From Salminus brasiliensis (Eukaryota; Chordata; Actinopteri; Characiformes; Bryconidae): a stretch of DNA of 64,000 bases. The position numbers and the translations under genes were made by a program. Location of the stretch: the NCBI RefSeq assembly GCF_030463535.1, contig NC_132893.1:28026782-28090781 (forward strand). Direction: 5' to 3'. The notes beneath the pieces are model-generated. The model saw nothing but the letters and a program-made list of their open reading frames with translations. It did no database searches and was not told where the DNA came from. Below, piece by piece: positions 56,189-64,000 of the stretch. Numbering within the stretch: position 1 is the stretch's first letter; every line of letters begins with the position of its first letter.

Positions 56189-56872
56189 CACATTATGTCA
56201 GGTTTTGGGGAAAACAGTGCCTTCAAATCTATTTCACAATAAATAAACAGTGCAAAAGTCACGGATAAATACACTAATAACTGAATTACTTTAAACTTAA
56301 AAATAATGTAATAAAATATGTCAGTTAAATCTAAATGAGCTAATTAAACGGTTTTCAATTACTACAGTTAAACGCAGGTATTATATTTCTAAAATTAATT
56401 ATTTATAATGGATAAATAATCCACTTAATGCTGACATTTATACACATATAAGAGCAATACTATGCTAGGCTTTCTTCATATATGTCACCTGGACTATATA
56501 TTAGATGGTATTTTTAAAACATGGAGCTAATATTTAGCTAAAATCATTCATTTTAATTCTTACAGCCCTGCACCACCTCAACCAGCACCGAGCCACAGTG
56601 ATATTAGGCCACACACCAGCCCAGTTTGGGGTCCCGTGCTCAGACTTACACCATATCCAGGTAAAAGGCTGCGCCCTGGGGATGAGCAGGACTGCGTAAA
56701 CCGCGGCGGCGTGCAGCAGGACCATGAGGACCACGTTTCTCCACACGATGCAGCGGCCGCGCTCCTCTTTAGCAGCCGCCCATTCAGCCTCGGCTCCTCG
56801 GCTTTCAGCTCCCTCGGGCTCGCAGCGTCCGTCGACAGCTCCGCGGAGCTCGCCATTCGGGAAAGCAACCAT
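51011..56872 (-). CDS. scd5: Stearoyl-CoA desaturase, SCD5 type
   Basis: Five exons: 56650-56872, 54209-54339, 52882-53087, 51743-51975, 51011-51201, joining to 327 aa; human SCD5 is 330 aa. It is an endoplasmic-reticulum delta-9 desaturase that puts the first double bond into palmitoyl- and stearoyl-CoA. The three iron-binding histidine boxes are present: HRLWSH (91-96), HRGHHK (128-133) and HNFHH (269-273), plus NSAAH. Four hydrophobic segments fit the family topology. VWRNVVLMVLLHAAAVYAVL and the C-terminus KLRTGDGSA resemble SCD5 more than SCD1, and the position between tmem150c and sec31a is that of SCD5. The ATG at 56872 is the first in frame after an upstream stop. The exon 1 donor (TGG T|GTAAGT) gives Ser75 where human has Ala. 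Confidence 0.93.
54392..54560. repeat. GATA/GACA compound microsatellite
   Basis: Interspersed GATA and GACA tetramers, in scd5 intron 1 just past exon 2. A second GATA tract lies at 54811-54875. Confidence 0.85.
55266..55296. repeat. (CA)n microsatellite
   Basis: About 15 CA units in scd5 intron 1. Confidence 0.9.
55410..56187. repeat. AAT-rich minisatellite with a GTACTGTTACTACTTAT core
   Basis: About 15 copies of a core close to ACTGTTACTACTTAT alternate with AATAATAAT and GATAACAATAATAATGATAA blocks, in units of roughly 30-70 bp. Units fall into subtypes by the base before the core (AGTACTG, CCGCACTG, AGCACTG). It lies in scd5 intron 1 and keeps an artefactual 296-codon frame open because the unit lacks stops in one frame. 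Confidence 0.9.
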
Positions 56873-57389
56873 TTCTTCTGCGAGAAAAGTGGATTTTTCC
56901 ACCTCAACAACCGAATCACTGGAAGTTCAGTCGGGTTATATCCATATGAGAGCCGGATGCAGTGCTGCTGTGCTGCAGTGCTGCTGTGCTGCTCAGCCGG
57001 GTTCTCCGGGTGATGGAAGGAAGGGGGCTGAGCTGCTGCAGTAGCGCACAGAGGCCTGAGGGGCGCTGTGGTGGCTTAGCGGTGCTCAGGGACGTGCTTC
57101 TCATTCCGAAGCTGGGGGTGGGCGATATGGCAATAATATCATATCACGATATTTAACACATGATCACGATTAACGATTTTTTATTTTTAACAAACGCAAA
57201 AAAATCTTTAAAAAAAAGGTTTTAAAACTGCTATCTAAATAAAGGCCATTAAATGTGTGCAGTAAGATGTTGTGTTGTGACTGTTGTGGTTGGTGTGGCA
57301 CAACAGATAACACCACTACCTGCCAGTGAGCTACCTTACCACCTGATGGTCTGGGCGATTATGCTGCACTACACCAATAAGAGTTACTT

Positions 57390-57492
57390 GGGTAAGACTC
57401 CTAACACTACATTGGCCAACCGCTGTAATACGAGTAACCTTGTAAGTTGCTCTGGATAAGAGTGTCAGCTAAATGCCATAAATGTAAATGTA
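57390..57492 (-). mobile_element. LINE-type tail repeat
   Basis: On the plus strand it reads AAGACTCCTAACACTACATT, AAGTTGCTCTGGATAAGAG and GCCATAAATGTAAATGTAA, matching in reverse the left part of the composite at 29513. Confidence 0.65.
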
Positions 57493-57499
57493 AGATGAT

Positions 57500-58210
57500 G
57501 GAGATCTAATACCAGTCTGTTGTTGCAAGCAGCAGTCTGTGGGGGTCGGGTGGGGTTGTGTGTGTGTGGGTGGGTGGGGGTTGGGGTTGGGCGCAGCATC
57601 AGACGAGGAGATGGCTGGTTCAGTTTTGGGATGCTCGTCTGAAGGTTCTGAGGTGGTGGTGAGAAGGAGGTTACTCAGCAAACTCATTGCTATACTGGAC
57701 AACACATCACACTCACTACATGACCTACTGGTCAGACAGTGAAGCACTTTCAGCAAAACACTCATTCAGCCCCGCTGTAACAAGGAACAGTACAGGAGAT
57801 CGTTTGTTCCAACAGTGCTGATCACTGTGCCGGGGCTCTCTGAGCACCAGCCAGACATTACTACATCTCTCTACTCAGATCTATATGCACTGCCACTTTG
57901 AGCATGCACCTCAGAATGCACATGTATTTACATATCCGGTCATATTTGTTAATTGCTTGATTGTATTACTGGGTTTACTGTTTACACTGCCCTGTCACTT
58001 AGCCGTCTTGGTATATGCATATGTATATGGATAACTGTTTACAGAGCATGGTCACTCAGTTGTTAGTTTAAATATTATACTGGATATTCAGACGTCTTAT
58101 TTGTATGACAACACACACTGCACTGTCATCTGCGTAATATTTTTGCACTTGACAGTGCATAAATACTAAAAAACTGCATGTTTCACTTTAACTGCTTATT
58201 TCTGTTTATG
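57500..58210. other. Intergenic, no gene recognised
   Basis: It holds a GT-rich stretch (57540-57590) and sequence like a LINE 3' region, but nothing I can name with confidence. Confidence 0.4.
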
Positions 58211-58214
58211 TATC

Positions 58215-58470
58215 TGCAAAGGTAAAAGGTGCACATATTTGTCACTGTACAGCAAAATGTGTCCTCCACATTTAACCCATCTGTGGTAGTGAACTAGGGG
58301 CAGTGAGTACGTACACACACACACGGAGCGGTGGGCAGCTAACTCCAGCACCCAGGGAGCAGAGAGGGTAAATGGCCTTGCTCAAGGGCCCAACAGTGGC
58401 AACTTGCCAAGCCCGGGAATCGAACCCACAACCTTGTTATCAATAGCCCGGCGCTCTAACCACTGAGCCA
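58215..58470 (-). mobile_element. tRNA-derived SINE, second copy
   Basis: On the minus strand the head GGCTCAGTGGTTAGAGC (box A) and GGTTCGATTCCCGGG (box B) is followed by the same body as at 9651-9934. A short ATAC tract and a LINE-like tail (ATAAATAAAGTTCTTTATC) follow to 58600. Confidence 0.8.
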
Positions 58471-58619
58471 AATACATACATACATACATACATGGAAGGC
58501 CTCCTACTCTTGTTCGCTTTACATTGTACTTGTACATCTGTGCTGCTGTGTACCTGACCTTCCCTCTGGGATAAATAAAGTTCTTTATCTATCTAACTAA
58601 ATACTACTCTATACTTAAG

Positions 58620-59610
58620 GGGCATTTGAGTGGTGTCAGAAACTAGAAAATACCATTTGTACCACTTGTAAGATAGCCAGTAAAGTGAAGTAGAATTTAT
58701 AGGTGGTAAACACTGGATTCTAGAGCACACAGAGTTATGGGATGTGACGTTTACCAATCCTTTTTACCTTTTCCATCTGAGAAAATGGTGAACTTGCCTG
58801 TAAACCCTATCGGTGGTTCCAATATTACACATTTAAGAATGTACAGTGCCTATAGTATATAAGTGTCCAACCCCTTTGCATACTCCCTCTTTTTATTGCT
58901 TTAAAAAAATGAAATTACGGTGAATATAATCTAGCTTTTTTAACAATAGTTACATAAAAATGTACTGTCAAAACAAAAACTGATTTCTATAAAGTAATAT
59001 CAATTACCTAAAAATAAGTGATGGCATGACTATCCACCACTTTCCAGTATCCAACCTCCCAATGAGAACTCGGCAGTGTTAGCACAGCTTAACCTATCCA
59101 GATTGATTCAGACCACTGATGAGCAGATCTCCTCACTTAAACAAAAAGGGCGATAACCCAATACAGCCATGGCAAGTGTCAGTATGGGTGGGATTATAAT
59201 ATGTGTAGAAGAAATCACATTACATGAGAATATTATTTCAAAAAGGATGTAAAGATGTATGCTAGTTTTACATTTATTGTAGCCCTTATTTATTTACTTT
59301 TTGGATGGGGGCATAGTTGGGATAAGGGGATGGCATTCTTTTGTAACCCCCCCCCCCTTTAAAACTTGTCTTTACTTCTAATATAAAAAGATTGAATTTA
59401 AAGTAATGCTGCTGTTTTTAGTGAAGCAAACTAAAATATATAACAAGGTTTACATATATATTGTAACTAAATAAAACTCCAAAAACAGCTTTACTTTCCT
59501 TGTGTAGTCAGAACTTCATGAACATTCATCTGAATGAGAATTTACAATGATGCAGGACAATCATTTCTTATGAATCAAATACACACTCAGTTTCATAGAA
59601 ATCAAATATT
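58620..59610. other. Intergenic between scd5 and sec31a, no gene recognised
   Basis: This is AT-rich sequence with a C10 run near 59350. I see no exon and no repeat that I can classify. Confidence 0.4.
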
Positions 59611-60858
59611 AAACTTATTTTTTATTTTATTGATGTACTGATATTGCTATATGTTCTTAAAAGGAAAGGCCAAAAGGAGATCCGTACCAATAAAACATTT
59701 AACAGATTTTGAGAAATATGTATCAATTTATTTGAACAAATGGCTTAAAATGAAACATCCACCTTCAAAATTTTACAATAGTCATTTAAACATTGTGCAC
59801 TGAAGCCCTCCAAGCGAAAGGCTGTGCGTGAAGCACTGCTGCCTTCACGTCCAAAACGAAGGTGTAGACAGGATCAGTCATTGACCAGCAGCTAGAGATC
59901 TTCTCTCAGACATTCCCGCAAACTTTGACTTAGTGTTCAAAACAGCAGTGGCTCTAACATACCATCATAAGGCAAACTGAGAATTTACAACATACAGTAT
60001 CAAAATTCAGGTGATCTTGGAGACCAACAACAACTTTCCCTTTTATGGTGAACATCACCAATGCTTGATCTGAGAGCGAACCATCCCATAAAAAGTACAG
60101 TGCTCGTCTCCCCCATTTTCACAAATGTTGCAATCCTACTGAATTAAAGCAATTAATCAGAACTATCGATGGACTGTGTGGCTTCAAGGTTTTATCCTGC
60201 TATAGGAAAAAGTAAAACTAGGCAGCCTCATAATCTTAAGGAGAAACCTTAGTCTTGTAGCTCTGTTTAGCTATTGATATTAAACCAAATCTTAAAAGCT
60301 ATAAATAAATAACATTTATTGAAAATATCTGCTTGTTTGAGACTTTATATCCATCCTGGTCAACGGATAATGCAATAATGGAGAACTACATTAAACGTCA
60401 CAGAAATGGCAAAGCTTTTGAAAATCATAATCATACAAATCAATAGGCTAAAATTAATTTAGACAAGACATGAAACAAAAAGCTAAAAATGCAAATGTTT
60501 GAAAACTCAATTACATGATAAACCCGGGACACACTGATGTCCCAGAACTAGTTTCATAGCCGTTGCCTAAAACTTGCATTGACTCATAACATGCCTTTAA
60601 ATTTCCAAAGAAGAAAAGGGAAAATCTCCCCATTGCACTCTGCTCTGCCATGATTACATATATAAAATAATGGCAACATGAACAAACATAAAATTTAAAA
60701 ACTAACAAAAAAGGAAGAGAAAAAGCCTGTAAACTGGAATGCCCTATTCCAGCTCTGATAAGACTGGCGGAACAGGTCAATATATGTTGGTCCTTATTGA
60801 CTGATGGCTTGTTTTGGAGCAGGAATACTGGTTTTGAGTAGTGTGCGTATGCATGAGA

Positions 60859-62377
60859 TCAGACTCCCAACTTATTAGCCTGCGTAAGCACCACCTTCAG
60901 GACTGGCATGAAGGCGGAGGTCTCACTGAAGTTGCTGTTGCTGACGATGTGTGTGTGCATGTTGAGGCCATCAGTGTAGGAGCGGGACTCGATGCTCTGC
61001 GCTATGTTGTGGAGGCCGCTCACAATGGCTGGAGAAAGCTGAAGAAAGAGCAGTGGAGATTGTTAAACAAACATTGCAAACCTAGGATCCCTGGTCACAT
61101 TTCTATGGTGTATAAAGGTCCAGTCATCTAGGATATCAGATCCCTCCAGGCCTGGCGTCTAGATATGTGTCAATATTCAATATTAAGGTACTCCATGATA
61201 TAAACACAGTATTGATTCCTACAGTATTATCAACAAGGGTTCTACCACCAGGCCTGACAAACCTAGAGGAAACCAATACCCATAATGCCCATTAAGATTG
61301 TTGATTAAAACAGTCCAAGACTAGACATGATTTTGAATGGAGATTCTCAACTGAAAAGAAAATATATGTCTTATATGTTGAGTTTTTTTTTCATGATATT
61401 GTTAATCGAGAAAGTCAGGTAATTATCGTGACCATATTCCAATGACAATAGCTTGAATTTCACCATAACATCGATCACATTATTATATTTTGTTTTGGCG
61501 AATGCTTCCCCTTTCCCCAATAGCGCCCCCTAGCACTAGCACAGCCAATCGTGCCTTCTCAGACTCCAGTCCCTGATGGCAAAGCGTCATGGCTCAGGAT
61601 TCAAACTCACAACCCCAGGTCACAGCGGTAGCACATTAGACCGCTGAGCCACTCAGTTAAATGTGAAGAAGTCCAACACTAATCACAAATACAGTAAACT
61701 TTATAAATGTTCGTATTTTTCACTAAAATACTAAAACAGTAATTTACTCTTCCACCTCTATGAAATAAAGACAGACCCACCGTTTGCTCTCTTAATTTGT
61801 CATAAAGGGAATCCAGCCTCTTGTTAGCATCATCCAACTTCCTCTTGGTTTGCTGTTTGGAAAAGTGTTTGGAAAAACATTAAAGCTAAGCAAAGAAATT
61901 CCTTATATAATTATAGTATTACGTCCTGGATAAGATAAAGAGGTATAGTATGTTGATACATGGCAAAGAAACTGAAAAAAACATTTTATTAGACTGAACC
62001 ACTTGAAATGCTCAGGATAACTAACTGGATCTGTGGCGGCAGCCAAGCACTTCTGGATCAGGCCCTCAAACGTCGTCTTCAGAATGAGGTGCTCATCTGG
62101 GATGGGCTTCTTCATGATCTTCTCAGCAGGCAGCGATTGCATTGGCTTGAGGTGAACACATTCAAATTCAGTCAAGTGTAAGATGTTATCTCCAATATGG
62201 CATTTAAGTGTTCTTGGACAATTTTGGATACCTGTATGACACCTCCAGTGGGTGCCCCCGGTGCGCCTTCTACGGTCATGCTGGGCATAGCAGGGTTCCT
62301 GACATTCGGACCCAGGGGCTGCTGCTGGATAGGGGTGAAGGGCGGAGGAACTCCAGCTGGCTGTCCTGGGAGCTGGG

Positions 62378-62408
<31 letters not shown>

Positions 62409-63604
62409 TTGGGGAGGCTGCACAGGGGCTGCCTGCTGAAGGTCTCCCAGTGGAGACAAGATGGGGGCTGTGATGGGAGCAGGCGGAGTGTAGTTTTCTG
62501 GGATCTGGAGATGAAGATGTTTGGCAATTGAGATTCAGACATCAACTTAGATTCTATTAATAGAATAATGTTATTTATAAGGCAAGAATGTATACAAGCT
62601 ACAGGCCAAAAGGTATGGATTACAAGCAGTGATCTGAATTTCAGAAATGGTTACAGTACTATGCAACAGTTTTAGTTTTTATCTTTAAACCCCAAACCAA
62701 AAGCCACACTAACATTTCAAGAAGTATTATATAGATATTCAAAATCACTGGTAATATCTGACCAAAGCATCACAAATAGTTTGTAGAGTTTAGCTTGAAT
62801 AATTCACTAAAACTGCTACATGTGGAGATAAAGCTAAAACAGATTGAGGGGCCTTTTTTCTTTTTTAAAACCACATATTCCCTCCCTTACCAACCAAGAA
62901 GCTCCTTATGGAACAGTGGGACATGTTCTCTAATTCTGCTGCCCTGTTGAACATTACAAGCCATCTCATTAATTTTACAACCAGTGAGCCACCTCCTCCC
63001 CATGACAATTTTGTCGGTTGTATGGAAAAAGCCTTAATGCTCTTTGTTGATGCCAGTCCAACATTACCCAGTCTAATTATTAACAGAGTAAAGCCTTCAG
63101 GAGCATCTGCAACTGACTGCTTATCGTTGCTTTCGTGCAAAAATCTTGTAACTTTATTAGAGAAGGAAAAAAACTTCTCAACTTTCAATGGAAGTCAATG
63201 AAAAATGTTTATCTTCCAAGTCTTTTCTGAGCATTTCTACTGATCCTATTTCATAATGGTGGTATTGGTCCATCAGGAAACTTGGACACAATGTTAAAAA
63301 TGGAATCAAATTATGTCAAACAGTCAAAAAAGGAAATACAAGGTTTTTGCATGACAGTATGCGATTAAAGGTACTGTTACACTCTGCTGGAGAATTGGTA
63401 GCAAAGGTAATGAAGATGCTGCTGACATTCAGTCAAACCTCTTGCTCACTATTAATGAAATTTTCCTGCTGCTTCCACGTTCCTGTAGCTGAAATGGAGT
63501 AAATCTGCAAGAACATTGAGAACAACAGTGCTTCATCAAACCTACCTTCTTCTTCTTGGGTCCTCTGCTGAGAGCAGGAGGATCATTCCAGCCATTCTGG
63601 GGTC
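60859..63604 (-). CDS. sec31a: SEC31A, COPII outer coat protein, C-terminal part
   Basis: Five last coding exons are visible: 63546-63604, 62232-62504, 62026-62145, 61781-61852, 60859-61038. The rest of the gene lies beyond the right edge. SEC31A pairs with SEC13 to form the outer cage of COPII vesicles at ER exit sites. The exons encode GPQNGWNDPPAL...PKKKK, a proline/glutamine-rich linker with an 11-glutamine run, and the conserved C-terminal alpha-solenoid (DEHLILKTTFEGLIQKCL, KRKLDDANKRLDSLYDKLRE, SGLHNIAQSIESRSYTDGLN, FMPVLKVVLTQANKLGV then TGA). Phases agree at each junction. As in human 4q21, it neighbours scd5 on the same strand. A 3'UTR probably runs to about 59.6-59.7 kb, where AATAAA words occur on the minus strand. 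Confidence 0.94.
61520..61657 (-). mobile_element. tRNA-derived SINE head (third family)
   Basis: On the minus strand CTGAGTGGCTCAGCGGTCTA contains box A and GGTTGTGAGTTTGAATCC contains box B. The body after it is short. It lies in the last intron of sec31a. Confidence 0.65.
62378..62410 (-). repeat. sec31a: Coding CAG/CAA repeat in sec31a
   Basis: An almost pure CAG tract with two CAA codons encodes 11 glutamines inside the proline-rich linker. Confidence 0.9.
63128..63358. mobile_element. MITE family A copy in a sec31a intron
   Basis: The ends TTTCGTGCAAAAATCTTGTA and TACAAGGTTTTTGCATGACA are inverted repeats, with TGGACACAATGTTAAAAATG inside as in the copy at 38319. Confidence 0.65.
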
Positions 63605-64000
63605 CTGAGGTGGAACAGAACACAGCTAATGTAATTATTCACATCTATACATTGAGCAATGCTGTCCGACGTCCCATCTCCGGCACAAGGCCTGCTGGTC
63701 ATCATTCAGCGCCCCATAGGGGTCAGTTACATATGTGCCTTTAATTAGTGTATTACTCCAGCCCACTGACAGAAAGCAGGTTACTGATTACACAGAAGCT
63801 TCAGCAAAACTAATTAATAATCTAAAAGCAATTATAGAGATATGTTATATGGACAAAAGTATTGGGACATCTACTCATTCTTTGTTTTATTCTGCCTAAG
63901 AAAAATAAAAGAGCTTGTTCTGCTTTTGTTGGAGTAACTGTCTCTACAAGTAAGGTTTTCTAGTAGATTTGCTAGCAGCACTGCTGTGAGGATTTGATTG
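63605..64000. other. sec31a: Upstream sec31a intron (open at the window edge)
   Basis: Intron sequence with a Tc1 end fragment near 63845-63880 (TATGGACAAAAGTATTGGGA). No exon is recognised before the edge. Confidence 0.6.

Noticed and set aside
55378-56268. A 296-codon open frame rich in Ile, Leu, Met and Thr, looking like a membrane protein
   Set aside because: It is the translation of the AAT/GATAAC minisatellite, whose unit happens to lack stops in this frame. There is no start context, no domain and no coding bias.
56011-56274. Minus-strand open frame overlapping the minisatellite
   Set aside because: Same cause as the plus-strand frame: isoleucine runs from the AAT repeat.
56872-56902. 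Upstream extension of scd5 from a GTG codon
   Set aside because: No ATG lies in frame between an upstream stop and the ATG at 56872, and vertebrate starts are normally ATG.

Overview
The window is vertebrate nuclear DNA, almost certainly from a ray-finned fish. The genes are split by GT-AG introns, there are long AT-rich introns and intergenic stretches, and the repeats are typical of teleosts: Tc1-like transposons, L2-like LINE 3' ends, tRNA-derived SINEs and several MITE families. I see no bacterial operon, phage or CRISPR structure. Every protein-coding call below was rebuilt by hand exon by exon. Each model closes in frame across GT-AG junctions, and most exon phases and lengths match the mammalian orthologues as I remember them.

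Layout. 1-1.64 kb: a tandem array of a ~359-bp unit, each carrying a tRNA-Arg(CCT)-like and an initiator tRNA-Met-like sequence 7 bp apart, followed by an inverted, intact initiator tRNA-Met. 4.0-10.9 kb (-): a divergent S-adenosylmethionine synthase (mat2a-like). 14.6-16.3 kb (+): a VAMP8-like R-SNARE. 17.0-23.9 kb (-): hnrnpd (AUF1). 25-29.1 kb (-): its paralogue hnrnpdl. 31.9-37.4 kb (+): enoph1. 39.3-43.3 kb (-): tmem150c. 51.0-56.9 kb (-): a stearoyl-CoA desaturase of the SCD5 type. 60.9-64 kb (-): the 3' end of sec31a, which runs off the right edge.

The order hnrnpd-hnrnpdl-enoph1-tmem150c-scd5-sec31a, with the same relative strands, is that of human 4q21. The mat2a-like/vamp8-like pair to the left recalls the human 2p11 neighbourhood MAT2A-GGCX-VAMP8, which suggests old paralogous linkage. 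The genes are housekeeping functions and not one pathway, although two touch methionine metabolism: the mat2a-like enzyme makes AdoMet, and enoph1 acts in the methionine salvage pathway that recycles methylthioadenosine.

The most unusual items are the tRNA pair array, substitutions in the active-site loop of the mat2a-like enzyme together with a decayed second copy of the exon encoding that loop, a perfect 142-bp palindrome just inside hnrnpd intron 1, matching 3'UTR cassette-exon architecture in hnrnpd and hnrnpdl, and a 0.8-kb interrupted minisatellite in scd5 intron 1.
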